A stretch of 64,000 nucleotides of DNA from Pseudomonas sp. Teo4 (GTDB lineage: Bacteria; Pseudomonadota; Gammaproteobacteria; Pseudomonadales; Pseudomonadaceae), in contig NZ_JAXCIL010000002.1 in assembly GCF_034387475.1 (NCBI RefSeq), positions 1,798,001 through 1,862,000 of the forward strand. Reading direction: 5' to 3'. Positions 39,727-48,886 of the stretch are shown here, one piece after another (positions within the stretch are counted from its first letter, which is position 1; the number at the start of each line of letters is the position of its first letter). Below the pieces are notes generated by a model. The model was not told the origin of the DNA. It saw only the letters and a list, made by a program, of their open reading frames with translations, and did not search any database. The position numbers and the translations under genes are program-made.

Positions 39727-40218
39727 TTAGCGGGACCTTTCGATCACGAACTCATGCGGCGTACCCTCAGCGGTGGTGAGATACGCGATGTTCGTGCCCG
39801 GGGTGTGCGTGCTTTTGATCTGATGGCCCAGATGATCGCGGATCAGGCAGCGAAGCTCGTGCCTCGACCATGCCAGTGGTTGTAGCTTCCAGTAGTCCAG
39901 TTCGGCCTCCTGTTCGTAGAGCCCCAGGTAGCCTTCACTGCTGGCGCCCAGTTTTCGTCGGCTGTTGCTGGCAAGCGATATGTTGAAATGCAGGCGGTCT
40001 TTGGCCTTCGAGTGAAACCTGAACTGAAAGCCAGGGGCGGCGAAATCGCCCCCCACTTTGAGCCAGCCGTCGTCGGTTTTGATGTTTACACCAAAGCTGA
40101 GGTCATGATGGCTTTTGAATATGTGTACCGGCAGTCGTCCACTGGCATCCAGCAGATAGATCTTGCCCAGGAATGAATGGCCATCGGCCCAGTGGTCATT
40201 CGTTTGGTTTTCGTTCAT
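39727..40218 (-). CDS. Hypothetical protein
   Basis: 163 residues, soluble, rich in His, Trp and Lys; the ATG at 40218 has a good GGAGG site. Predicted mostly beta (GGDFAAPGFQFRFHSKAKDRLHFNIS). It converges with hrpB four bases away and stands alone. No family recognised; base use looks less GC-rich than its neighbours, which hints at recent acquisition. Confidence 0.7.
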   Translation of the reverse strand: MNENQTNDHWADGHSFLGKIYLLDASGRLPVHIFKSHHDLSFGVNIKTDDGWLKVGGDFAAPGFQFRFHSKAKDRLHFNISLASNSRRKLGASSEGYLGLYEQEAELDYWKLQPLAWSRHELRCLIRDHLGHQIKSTHTPGTNIAYLTTAEGTPHEFVIERSR

Positions 40219-40322
40219 TGCCTGCCCTCCGTTGGGTTGTTCAGCCCAAGGTAGGCAGGCGGCGGGTAAGGCGGCAGCCTGTCAGGTTTCCATGCAAACA
40301 ACCATCGGAAAAGCGCTAGCTC

Positions 40323-40979
40323 TCAAGCGCCAGCTTCACCTTCCAGCAGCATGAACAGGCGATAGAGCACCACAGTACTGAACAGTTGCAAGAAGCCGCT
40401 CAGGCTATCCATGGCCAGCTCGATGGCCGGTGTGGGTTCCGGGATGGCCATCAGCAGCAAGCCGTCGATCAACCAGATCGGTGCCAGCACACCCAGCACG
40501 CAGATCATGATGCGCATGAAATGCCCGGTGGTCATCCGCGCGCTTTCGCGCATGGACTGCACCACCGGCAGGCCGCGTAGCACCAGCAGGTACTCGGCGA
40601 ACACCAGATTGATCATGATCCACACGCCCGGGAAGATGAACAGCGCCAGGCCCGCCATGATCAGCAGCGAGCTGATCAGAATCAGCAGCGCCAATGGCGG
40701 CCACAGCTGCACAGCACGAGCGAACAGGTCGCGTTTGGGGATTTCCTGGCCGTTGCTGCGGGTGTCGAGGTAGAGGATCAACGCCGCGCTGTACAGCGGG
40801 TAGAACAGCAAACTGACCAGCATGCCGTAGGCGGGGGAGGCCTGGTCGCCCATCTGCCGGTACAGCAGTTGGGTCAGCAGGGCTTCGAGCACCACCAGCG
40901 GCAGGCACAGCGGGATGATGCTCGGCAGGTGGCGGCGGAAGAAGTAAAGGGAGTCGCGCAGAACGCTCAGCGGATTCAT
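40323..40979 (-). CDS. yciC: YciC/UPF0259 membrane protein
   Basis: 218 residues with about six membrane helices and no soluble domain. Matches the YciC family (NPLSVLRDSLYFFRRHL, FPGVWIMINLVFAEYLLVLRG). Recent work links YciC in E. coli to control of the YhdP/TamB-type phospholipid system; here that is only by family. Confidence 0.85.
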   Translation of the reverse strand: MNPLSVLRDSLYFFRRHLPSIIPLCLPLVVLEALLTQLLYRQMGDQASPAYGMLVSLLFYPLYSAALILYLDTRSNGQEIPKRDLFARAVQLWPPLALLILISSLLIMAGLALFIFPGVWIMINLVFAEYLLVLRGLPVVQSMRESARMTTGHFMRIMICVLGVLAPIWLIDGLLLMAIPEPTPAIELAMDSLSGFLQLFSTVVLYRLFMLLEGEAGA

Positions 40980-41134
40980 CAGTCAACATCGCATGGCTGT
41001 AAAAGCAGGGGCCTAACTTTAGCCCAGAGCGGTCACTTGCTGAAAAAAGTTTCACGGCCGCCATGATTGAATCCTGTGGCTGCGCCCCCCATCTTTGACG
41101 CATCCGATGTCCTGCTCCCGCACGAGGTAGCCCC

Positions 41135-41878
41135 ATGAACACTGAAGAACAAACTCTGATCGACGGCCTGTTCGGCCGCATCAAGCAAGCCGAGGACCCG
41201 AGCCAGCCTCGCGACGCCCAGGCTCAGTCGCGCATCGAGGAACACCTGCGCCAGCAACCGGCAGCGCCTTACTACATGGCCCAGGCGATTCTGGTCCAGG
41301 AGGCTGCAATCAAGCGCCTCGACGAGCAGAACAAACAGCTCGAAGCCGAACTCAAGCAAGCCCGCGCCCAGCTCGAGGCCACCCGCAGCAGCAACAGCAG
41401 CAGCGGTGGTTTCCTGTCCAGCATCTTTGGGGCCGGCGCACGCAACCCGGAGCCGGTTCAACAGCCGCAACGCTCGGTTGCACCACCCCCCAGTGCCGGT
41501 GGCTGGCGCGAACCCTCCGCGCCGGGCTTCTCCCAGCCGCAAGCTCAGCAACCTGGCTTCGGCGCAGCACCCGCTCGCAGTGGCGCCAGCAGCTTCCTGG
41601 GCGGCGCCATGCAGACTGCCGCTGGCGTGGCGGGCGGTGTATTGCTGGCGCAGGGCATCAGCAGTCTGTTCAACCACCACTCGCAGCCAGAAGAAGTGGT
41701 CGAGGTGATCAAGGAAGAACCGGCTCCTGCCAGCGATACCGGTGGCTGGAACGACTCGGGCGACCAGCGTCAGGTGGCCGACAATGGTGGCTGGGGCGCT
41801 GATCAGGGCGGCTACGCCGATACCGACTACGGCAGTGACGATGGCGGGTTCTTCTCGGATGACGACACCTTCGTCTAA
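41135..41878 (+). CDS. DUF2076 family protein
   Basis: 247 residues: an N-terminal helical/coiled-coil part (EEQTLIDGLFGRIKQAED..., KQLEAELKQARAQLEA), a Gly/Pro/Gln-rich middle, a short hydrophobic Gly-rich stretch (about residues 155-178), and an acidic Asp/Gly-rich C-terminus (DDGGFFSDDDTFV). Often called a periplasmic ligand-binding sensor, but no signal peptide is seen here. Confidence 0.85.
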   Translation: MNTEEQTLIDGLFGRIKQAEDPSQPRDAQAQSRIEEHLRQQPAAPYYMAQAILVQEAAIKRLDEQNKQLEAELKQARAQLEATRSSNSSSGGFLSSIFGAGARNPEPVQQPQRSVAPPPSAGGWREPSAPGFSQPQAQQPGFGAAPARSGASSFLGGAMQTAAGVAGGVLLAQGISSLFNHHSQPEEVVEVIKEEPAPASDTGGWNDSGDQRQVADNGGWGADQGGYADTDYGSDDGGFFSDDDTFV

Positions 41879-41941
41879 CCGGTCTGGCATACTGCAGGCA
41901 TTTCAGGGGTGCTTTGCGCCCCTTACTGCCGAGAGTGAGTC

Positions 41942-42421
41942 GTGAAGAAGATCGCGCTGTTCGCCGATGTGCAGAACCTCTACTACACCGTGCGCCAGGC
42001 TTACGGTTGCCACTTCAATTACACCGCGTTATGGGCCGATGTCTGTCGCGAGGGTGAAATTGTCGAGGCTGTGGCTTACGCCATCGACCGTGGCGACAGC
42101 AAGCAACAGCAATTCCAGCAGATCCTGCGCAACCTTGGTTTCGACGTACGTCTCAAGCCCTTCATCCAGCGCAGCGATGGTTCGGCCAAGGGCGACTGGG
42201 ATGTAGGCATCACCCTTGATGTGATCGATGCCGCCAGCCGCGTCGATCAGGTGGTGCTGGCGTCAGGCGACGGCGATTTCGACTTGTTGCTGGAGCGGGT
42301 GATCCAGCGCCATGGCACCGAGGCGGTCGTTTATGGCGTGCCTGGGCTGACCGCACTGTCGCTGATTCGTGCCGCCAGCCGTTATGTGCCAATCGAAGGG
42401 CGATTGCTGTTACGCCATTGA
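41942..42421 (+). CDS. NYN-domain (LabA/DUF88-like) protein
   Basis: 159 residues from GTG 41942. A PIN-like nuclease fold is indicated by acidic residues in FADVQNLYYTV, KGDWDVGITLDVIDAA and ASGDGDFDLLLERV. Such proteins are predicted RNases; substrate unknown. It lies 63 bases after the DUF2076 gene. Confidence 0.88.
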   Translation: MKKIALFADVQNLYYTVRQAYGCHFNYTALWADVCREGEIVEAVAYAIDRGDSKQQQFQQILRNLGFDVRLKPFIQRSDGSAKGDWDVGITLDVIDAASRVDQVVLASGDGDFDLLLERVIQRHGTEAVVYGVPGLTALSLIRAASRYVPIEGRLLLRH

Positions 42422-42423
42422 AC

Positions 42424-42882
42424 TCAGCTTTTCTTGCCATTGTGCTGTAGATGATCCAGCGGCACCCGTCGCTCCACCGCGCTGGACAGAATGATCGAGG
42501 TCTTGCTGAAGCCCAGCTGCGAAACACGGTTGATCAACGCTTCAAGTTCAGTCATCGACCCCACGGCCGCCTGCATGATCACGCAGGGGTCACCGGTCAC
42601 CCGGTGGCATTCGGTCAGTTCCGGTATGCGCGCCAGCTCGTCGTAGCTCTGCTGGTTGCCGTGGCTGGTCAGGCGTAGCTCGATCACGCACTGAATCGGC
42701 AAACCGATCTTTTCCAGGTTGACCTTGGCCGTGTAGCCAGAGATGACCCCGGTCGCTTCGAGCTTTGCCACCCGTTCCGCGACCGCCGGTGCCGAAAGGT
42801 TCACTTGGCGAGCCAGTTGTGCATAGGTGGCCCGGCCGTCCTCCAGCAGGGCGGCGAGCAGCATGCGGTCGTACTTGTCCAT
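42424..42882 (-). CDS. Lrp/AsnC-family regulator (second copy)
   Basis: 152 residues from the ATG at 42882. HTH: MDKYDRMLLAALLEDGRATY, QLARQVNLSAPAVAERVAKLE; RAM domain follows. It diverges from the EamA-type exporter at 43038, so control of that exporter by this regulator is the simplest reading. Confidence 0.9.
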   Translation of the reverse strand: MDKYDRMLLAALLEDGRATYAQLARQVNLSAPAVAERVAKLEATGVISGYTAKVNLEKIGLPIQCVIELRLTSHGNQQSYDELARIPELTECHRVTGDPCVIMQAAVGSMTELEALINRVSQLGFSKTSIILSSAVERRVPLDHLQHNGKKS

Positions 42883-42906
42883 GAGCGGTTCCTGTCGGCT
42901 TTGCAT

Positions 42907-43037
42907 TCAACGGTAAATGGCCTGAATAAACGTTCATTGCAAAGTGTTATGGCCTATTAAACGTTTTTTGTAACTTAAGTTTGCACGGAAGCCTTTCTAA
43001 ACTAAGTCACCCGTAAACGGATTTCGAGTCTTTTTCC
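42907..43037. promoter_or_regulatory. Divergent promoter region with AACGTT pair
   Basis: AT-rich gap between the Lrp gene and the exporter. Two AAACGTT motifs (in GAATAAACGTTCATTG and ATTAAACGTTTTTTG) lie about 30 bases apart, three helical turns, a spacing Lrp-type dimers often use. Confidence 0.45.
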
Positions 43038-43958
43038 ATGCCTGCCTCCCGTCGCTTTCCCTGGTTGCTCATTGGTGCTTTCCTGGCCTTGTATTTGGTC
43101 TGGGGTTCCACCTACCTGTTCATTCGCATTGGTGTCGAAACCTGGCCGCCGATGCTCATGGCCGGGGTGCGATTCCTGATTGCTGGCAGCCTGCTGTACG
43201 GCTTCCTGCGGTGGCGCGGCGTGCCAGCACCCACCTGGACGCAGTGGCGTGCGGCGGGGGCCATCGGCTTTTTGCTGCTCAGTTGCGGCAATGGCGGTGT
43301 GACCCTGGCCGAGCATGCCGGGGTCGCGTCGGGTGTGGCGGCACTGGCGGTGGCCACGGTGCCCTTGTTCACCTTGTTGTTCGGCCTGCTGTTCGGGCAC
43401 CGCAACTCGCGGCTGGAATGGGCGGGGATTGGCCTCGGCCTGGTCGGTATCGGGCTGCTCAACCTGGGGTCGAACCTGCAGGCCAGCCCCATGGGAGCCG
43501 CACTCATCCTGTTCGCCGCAGCGGCCTGGGCCTTCGGTTCGGTCTGGAGCAAAAGCCTGCCCTTGCCCCAGGGCGCCATGGCCAGCGCCGCCGAGATGCT
43601 GGTGGGCGGTGCGGTGTTGCTGCTGGGCAGCGCCATCAGCGGTGAGCGCCTGACCCAGATGCCCACCGCAGCAGGTTGGGGCGCGCTTGCCTACTTGGTG
43701 TTCTTTGGCTCGATTCTGGCGTTCAGTGCCTACATGTACCTGCTCAAGAACGTGCGTCCGGCGGCGGCGACCAGCTATGCCTACGTCAACCCGGCGGTAG
43801 CGGTGTTGTTGGGCATCGTCTTCGCGGGTGAAACCATCGGTGCCGAAGAGTGCCTGGCCATGGCGGTGATCATTGGTGCGGTGGTGCTGATCGGCCTTCC
43901 ACAGTGGCACAAGCCGCCAGAACCCGTGCAACCATTGAAGGGCGAAATCTGCAAGTAG
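43038..43958 (+). CDS. yedA: EamA-family drug/metabolite exporter, YedA-like
   Basis: 306 residues, ten membrane helices in two EamA halves (LYLVWGSTYLFIRIGVET; AAAWAFGSVWSKSLPL). Likely exports an amino acid or related metabolite. The gene is divergent from an Lrp-type regulator. Confidence 0.85.
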   Translation: MPASRRFPWLLIGAFLALYLVWGSTYLFIRIGVETWPPMLMAGVRFLIAGSLLYGFLRWRGVPAPTWTQWRAAGAIGFLLLSCGNGGVTLAEHAGVASGVAALAVATVPLFTLLFGLLFGHRNSRLEWAGIGLGLVGIGLLNLGSNLQASPMGAALILFAAAAWAFGSVWSKSLPLPQGAMASAAEMLVGGAVLLLGSAISGERLTQMPTAAGWGALAYLVFFGSILAFSAYMYLLKNVRPAAATSYAYVNPAVAVLLGIVFAGETIGAEECLAMAVIIGAVVLIGLPQWHKPPEPVQPLKGEICK

Positions 43959-44013
43959 GGTGGGGTGTTGCGGTAAACTTGCCGCCTTCGCTGAACCCCC
44001 TGACGGTATTGCC

Positions 44014-45345
44014 ATGAATTTCGCCAAACTCGGCCTGATCGAACCCTTGCTGCGCACCCTGCAGCACCTGGACTACACCACCCCGACCCCGGTCCAGGCC
44101 CAGGCCATTCCCGCCGTGCTGGCCAGCCGCGACCTGATGGCCGCGGCCCAGACCGGCACAGGCAAGACCGCAGGTTTCGCCCTGCCGGTGCTGCAGCGCC
44201 TGGCCCTTGAGGGGGAAAAGGTCGCGAGCAACTCGATCCGTGCGCTGGTGCTGGTGCCGACCCGTGAACTGGCCGAGCAGGTGCACGCCAATATCCGTGA
44301 ATATGCCGAGAACCTGCCGCTGAGCACCTATGCGGTGTACGGCGGTGTCAGCATCAACCCGCAGATGATGCGCCTGCGCCGTGGTGTCGACCTGTTGGTG
44401 GCCACCCCAGGACGACTGCTCGACCTGTTCCGCCAGAATGCGGTGAAGTTCGGCCAGGTTCAGACCCTGGTGCTCGACGAAGCCGACCGCATGCTCGACC
44501 TGGGCTTCGCCGAGGAACTGCAGGCGGTGTATGCCGCCTTGCCGCGCAAGCGCCAGACCCTGCTGTTTTCCGCCACGTTCTCCGACCAGATCCGCATGCT
44601 GGCCGGCCTGGCCCTGAACGACCCGCTGAGCATCGAGGTCAGCCCGCGCAACGCCACGGCCACAACGGTCAAGCAGTGGCTGGTGCCGGTGGACAAGAAG
44701 CGTAAGGCGGACCTGTTCTGCCACCTGCTGCGCAAGCAGCGCTGGAAACAGGTATTGGTGTTTGCCAAGACCCGTAACGGTGTCGACCAGTTGGTTGAGC
44801 GTCTGATGGGCGAGGGCGTGAATGCCGACGGTATTCATGGTGACCGCCCTCAGGCTACTCGCCAGCGTGCGCTGGACAGTTTCAAGGCCCGCGAGATTCA
44901 GGTGCTGGTTGCCACGGACGTTGCAGCACGTGGCCTGGACATCGATGACCTGCCGCTGGTGGTCAACCTGGACCTGCCGATTGTTGCCGAAGACTATGTG
45001 CACCGCATTGGTCGCACCGGCCGTGCGGGCAACAAAGGTGAGGCGATTTCGCTGGTGTGTGCTGATGAAGTGCAATTGCTGGCCAGCATCGAGACACTGA
45101 TCCGTCAGACGCTGCCGCGTCATGAAGAGCCGGATTTCATTCCTGACCACCGGGTGCCGATGACCGATGCCAGTGGCCAGGTGATCAAGAAGCCGAAGAA
45201 GCCCAAGAAGCCGAAAGAGAACAGCGCCAAACGTGGGTTGGGCAAGTGGATGGACAGCGAGGCTGCGGGTGAGGCAAAGCCTGCAGTCAAAGCGGTGCGC
45301 AAGGTGCCGAGCTTCAATGGTGGGCCGCGCAAGCGTAAGCCTTGA
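44014..45345 (+). CDS. rhlE: DEAD-box RNA helicase, RhlE type
   Basis: 443 residues from the ATG at 44014 (MNFAKLGLIEPLLRTLQ). Q motif TPTPVQAQAIP, Walker A AQTGTGKTAGF, DEAD in VLDEADRMLD, SAT in LFSATFSDQ, and HRIGRTGRAG. A basic Lys/Pro-rich tail (KKPKKPKKPKE) follows, as in RhlE proteins that unwind RNA at low temperature or in ribosome assembly. Several RhlE paralogues exist in pseudomonads; I cannot tell which this is. Confidence 0.9.
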   Translation: MNFAKLGLIEPLLRTLQHLDYTTPTPVQAQAIPAVLASRDLMAAAQTGTGKTAGFALPVLQRLALEGEKVASNSIRALVLVPTRELAEQVHANIREYAENLPLSTYAVYGGVSINPQMMRLRRGVDLLVATPGRLLDLFRQNAVKFGQVQTLVLDEADRMLDLGFAEELQAVYAALPRKRQTLLFSATFSDQIRMLAGLALNDPLSIEVSPRNATATTVKQWLVPVDKKRKADLFCHLLRKQRWKQVLVFAKTRNGVDQLVERLMGEGVNADGIHGDRPQATRQRALDSFKAREIQVLVATDVAARGLDIDDLPLVVNLDLPIVAEDYVHRIGRTGRAGNKGEAISLVCADEVQLLASIETLIRQTLPRHEEPDFIPDHRVPMTDASGQVIKKPKKPKKPKENSAKRGLGKWMDSEAAGEAKPAVKAVRKVPSFNGGPRKRKP

Positions 45346-45383
45346 GGTGGTCGGGGCGGATATTTCAGTCTCTGCACGGACTT

Positions 45384-45600
45384 TGTAGGATCCGGCTTGC
45401 CGGCGATCACCGGCGTAGCCGGTGCCAAGCACCGTGTCGCCTGCATCGCCGGCAAGCCGGCTCCCACATGGACCGCGCAGATCTTGAGATCACTGCCGTA
45501 CCTGTGGGAGCTGGCTTATCGTGGCGACGAACCGCAGCGATGAGGCCTGTACAGGCAGCGCAAGACAGTTGCCCCCACAAAGACCGCGCGGATCCTGAGA
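45384..45600. repeat. Cluster of REP elements
   Basis: A GCCGGCTTGCCGGCGAT copy (45386-45407) and its inverse (45445-45467), then a diverged CTGTGGGAGCTGGCTTATCG copy and further GC-rich fragments, in the 295 bases between rhlE and the convergent flavoprotein gene. Confidence 0.75.
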
Positions 45601-45640
45601 TAACCTGCAGGCGTAGGCTCGCCGACGATTGGGCTGCAAT

Positions 45641-46876
45641 CTAACGGGACAACCACTCCACCGCAGCCCGCCCCGCCCGCAAGCCACTGGCAAAGCACGC
45701 CGTCAGCAGGTAGCCCCCGGTCGGCGCTTCCCAATCCAGCATCTCCCCGGCACAGAACACGCCCGGCAGTTGCTTGAGCATTAGTCCTTCGTTCATCGCC
45801 TCAAAACGCACGCCGCCCGCACTACTGATGGCTTCATCCAGCGGCCGTGTGCGCACCACCTCAATCGGCAATGCCTTTATCGCCTGTGCCAACGCGTCAG
45901 GGTTGGCGAAGGTGGCCTGGTCGGTCAGTTCACGCAACAGCGCCGCCTTCACTCCGTCGAGGCCCAACTGGCTGTGCAGGTGCTTGGCCATGGAACGCGA
46001 GCCGCGCGGCTTGGCCAGGGCCAGGGCAATTTTATCCACAGGCCGGTCTGGTAGCAGGTCAAGTAGCAACGTGGCTCGGCCATCACGGTTGATCGCCTCA
46101 CGTACCGGTGCCGACCAGGCGTACACCAGGCTGCCTTCCACACCCTGGGCGGTCAGAATGAATTCGCCCTTGCGCGGCGCACTGCCGGGGACGCTCAGGG
46201 CAATGTTCTTCAGCGGTGCACCGGCGAACTTGTCCTTGAGCAATACGCTCCAGCCTTTGACTTCAAAGCCACAGTTGCTCGGCTGCAACGGCGAGATATC
46301 CACACCCCGCTCAGCCAGCATCGGTTGCCAGCTGCCGTCCGAGCCCAGGCGTGCCCAGCTGCCGCCTCCCAGGGCCAGTATTACAGCACTGGCGCGCACG
46401 CTGAGTTCGCCCTGTGGATAAGCGATTCGCAAGCTGCCGTCATCGTTCCAGCCCAACCAGCGATGGCGGGTGTGGATAACTACGCCGCTGTCGCGCAGGC
46501 GCTTGAGCCAGGCGCGCAGCAGCGGCGCGGCCTTCATGTCGCGAGGGAAGACGCGGCCCGACGTTCCGACGAAGGTTTCGATGCCCAGGCCATGTATCCA
46601 CAGGCGCAAGGCGTCCGCGTCGAAGCCGCGCAGCAGGGCGTCGATCTCGCCTTGGCGCTCGGCATAGCGCGAAACGAATGCTGGGTAGGGTTCGGAATGG
46701 GTGATGTTCATCCCGCCCACGCCCGCCAGCAGGAATTTGCGGCCCACCGAGGGCATGGCGTCGAACACCTCCACGGCGAGGCCAGCCTGGGACAGTGCTT
46801 CGGCGGCCATCAAACCGGCGGGGCCGGCGCCAATGACGGCGACGAGGGGAGGGGAGGCAGGGTGCAGATCGGGCAT
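45641..46876 (-). CDS. TIGR03862-family flavoprotein (HI0933-like)
   Basis: 411 residues from the ATG at 46876, with an N-terminal Rossmann motif (VAVIGAGPAGLMAAEALSQA) and the HI0933-type signature (GRKFLLAGVGGMNITH). An FAD-dependent oxidoreductase of unknown substrate. An ATG at 46909 would add 11 residues, but TAGAAT there looks like a -10 box. Alone on its strand; HDAC-like gene lies upstream. Confidence 0.88.
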   Translation of the reverse strand: MPDLHPASPPLVAVIGAGPAGLMAAEALSQAGLAVEVFDAMPSVGRKFLLAGVGGMNITHSEPYPAFVSRYAERQGEIDALLRGFDADALRLWIHGLGIETFVGTSGRVFPRDMKAAPLLRAWLKRLRDSGVVIHTRHRWLGWNDDGSLRIAYPQGELSVRASAVILALGGGSWARLGSDGSWQPMLAERGVDISPLQPSNCGFEVKGWSVLLKDKFAGAPLKNIALSVPGSAPRKGEFILTAQGVEGSLVYAWSAPVREAINRDGRATLLLDLLPDRPVDKIALALAKPRGSRSMAKHLHSQLGLDGVKAALLRELTDQATFANPDALAQAIKALPIEVVRTRPLDEAISSAGGVRFEAMNEGLMLKQLPGVFCAGEMLDWEAPTGGYLLTACFASGLRAGRAAVEWLSR

Positions 46877-47026
46877 GGTGGGCGGCAGGCTGTGGAAAAG
46901 AGCGCGCATTCTACCGCAGCGAGGCCAGTGGAGATACTGAGCAAAAAAATGATCAGTATCTTGGAGGCCAGGTGTTTAAAGGGCTGTAGCCGCTTTCCCG
47001 CAGGTTATCCACAAGCGGCTCCACAG

Positions 47027-47941
47027 TCATTGTGAACAACCGATGACTTTCGCTGCACTGTGGTGAAGGATGCCATGGCGCTTGGCCAAGGCCAGGCGGT
47101 CCTTGCTGTAGCCACCACCGATCACTCCCACCACCGGAATATCGCGGCCCAGGCAATGACGCAGGACAAGCTCGTCGCGTGCGGCCAGGCCCTCATCGGT
47201 CAGTTGCAGGTAACCCAGGGCATCGTCCTTGTGCACGTCAACACCGGCGTCGTACAGCACGAGGTCGGGCTGGTACAGCGGCAGCAGGTAGTTGAGGGCG
47301 TCGTCCACCACCTTCAGGTAGGCAGCGTCGCCCATGCCGCGAGGCAAGGGGATGTCCCAGTCGCTTTGCGCCTTGCGTGCCGGGAAGTTCTGCTCGCAGT
47401 GCAGCGACACGGTGATGGCATCGGGGGTGTCATGGAGAATGCGCGCGGTGCCGTCGCCCTGATGCACGTCACAGTCGAAGATCAGCACCCGGTGCACACG
47501 CCCGGCTTCCAGCAGGTAGCGGCTGATCACGGCCAGGTCGTTGAAAATGCAGAACCCGGCCGGGTGGTCGTAGTGGGCATGGTGGGTGCCGCCAGCCAAG
47601 TGGCAGGCAACCCCATGGCGCAGCGCCATTTCGGCGGTGAGCAACGACCCGCCCACGGCGCGAACGGTGCGGCGGGCCAAGGCTTCGCTCCAGGGCAGGC
47701 CGAGACGGCGCTGGTCCTCGCGGGAAAGGTCGCCGCTCATGTAACGCTCGATGTAGCTCCGGTCGTGGGCCAGGGCGAGGATGTCGTTCGGGCAGATTTC
47801 CGGGCGCAACAGGGCCTGGTCGGTGGTCAACCCGCTGTCGACCAGGTGATCGTGCAGCAGGCGGAACTTGTCCATCGGAAAGCGGTGCTCGGGGGGAAAC
47901 TCCGGGCTGTAGTCTTCGTGGTAGATCAGCGGCAACGGCAT
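47027..47941 (-). CDS. Histone-deacetylase-family amidohydrolase
   Basis: 304 residues from the ATG at 47941. Zinc-dependent deacetylase fold: His pair in GGTHHAHYDHPAGFC, Asp/His metal ligands in FDCDVHQGDG, Asp in YDAGVDVHKDDALG. Bacterial members act on acetylpolyamines or acyl-proteins; the substrate here is not known. Confidence 0.9.
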   Translation of the reverse strand: MPLPLIYHEDYSPEFPPEHRFPMDKFRLLHDHLVDSGLTTDQALLRPEICPNDILALAHDRSYIERYMSGDLSREDQRRLGLPWSEALARRTVRAVGGSLLTAEMALRHGVACHLAGGTHHAHYDHPAGFCIFNDLAVISRYLLEAGRVHRVLIFDCDVHQGDGTARILHDTPDAITVSLHCEQNFPARKAQSDWDIPLPRGMGDAAYLKVVDDALNYLLPLYQPDLVLYDAGVDVHKDDALGYLQLTDEGLAARDELVLRHCLGRDIPVVGVIGGGYSKDRLALAKRHGILHHSAAKVIGCSQ

Positions 47942-48016
47942 GGCAGGTTCGCATTCAGGGCCAGCAGCCATCTTGCCAGCAGTTGCCGTGTCGTTGCCAA
48001 TGTCGGGGTGGTTGAA

Positions 48017-48706
48017 TTACTGGCCGGCAGAGGCCAGCACGCGCTGCCAGTCAGGTTCGTTCATGCGCCCCAGAATCCGCGCCTTGCCGGTGCTGTCCAC
48101 TGAAACGAACAGGGCGCTGGCGTAACCGCTTTCGCGCTCGCCCCCTGGCACCTTCTGCGCGCGTTCGAAGTGGTCGATACAGCCATTGTGGGTGACCAGC
48201 ACCAGGTTGTGGCCTGGGCGTTTGCGAGCCAGGGCTTCTTTGGCGAATGGGCGCTCGCAGCTTTCCAGCCAGTCCTCGCTGGGCACGGCCTGGCCGAGAA
48301 TGAAATGGGCCGTCTGACGGGTGCGCAGCTTGGGGCTGCTGAGCATGTCGGCGTTGGCCAGCCCCAGGTGCTGCAAGCCTTGGCCAACCCGAGTGGCGGC
48401 TTCGCTGCCGGCCACGGTGATACCGGTCGGGTCGTCCAGGCACGGGCCGGGCGCGCTGTCACAGCGTTCGGCGTGGCGGATCATGACGATCACCGCACCT
48501 TCGGCCCAGTCCTGCAGCAGGCCGCTGTCACTCAACTGTTGTTCGTTGCCAAGGTCCACGATGTGCGTCCTCGTTGCCAGCCAGGTGCTCAACGCCGCCA
48601 ATACCAGGCACAGGCCGAAGACGACGCCGAGGGTCTTGCGTGGGTACCGACGTCGTTTGCGTCGGGTGTGGAGGGTAGGGGCTTCCAGGGTATTGCTCGA
48701 CTGCAT
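48017..48706 (-). CDS. Histidine phosphatase family membrane protein
   Basis: 229 residues. A basic N-terminus and one membrane helix (about residues 25-43) anchor a periplasmic phosphatase domain with the RHG-type motif in VIVMIRHAERCD and the second His in VTHNGCID. Resembles the Ais/SixA end of the family. It lies 75 bases upstream of the HDAC-like gene on the same strand. Confidence 0.85.
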   Translation of the reverse strand: MQSSNTLEAPTLHTRRKRRRYPRKTLGVVFGLCLVLAALSTWLATRTHIVDLGNEQQLSDSGLLQDWAEGAVIVMIRHAERCDSAPGPCLDDPTGITVAGSEAATRVGQGLQHLGLANADMLSSPKLRTRQTAHFILGQAVPSEDWLESCERPFAKEALARKRPGHNLVLVTHNGCIDHFERAQKVPGGERESGYASALFVSVDSTGKARILGRMNEPDWQRVLASAGQ

Positions 48707-48886
48707 GCGTCACTCCGATGGCATGGCCGCGTCGGGCGCGGCGTTGGATGCCGGCATTCTGGAAAGCGCGCTGTAGGGAGGCAGTGAAGGTGTTGTGAAA
48801 ATTGCATTCAAGGCGGGCTGCAGGTGAAAACCCTTGGCCGCGCCTACGCTTTACACTGCAAGACCGTGAAACCGGAGCCTCCCCCG

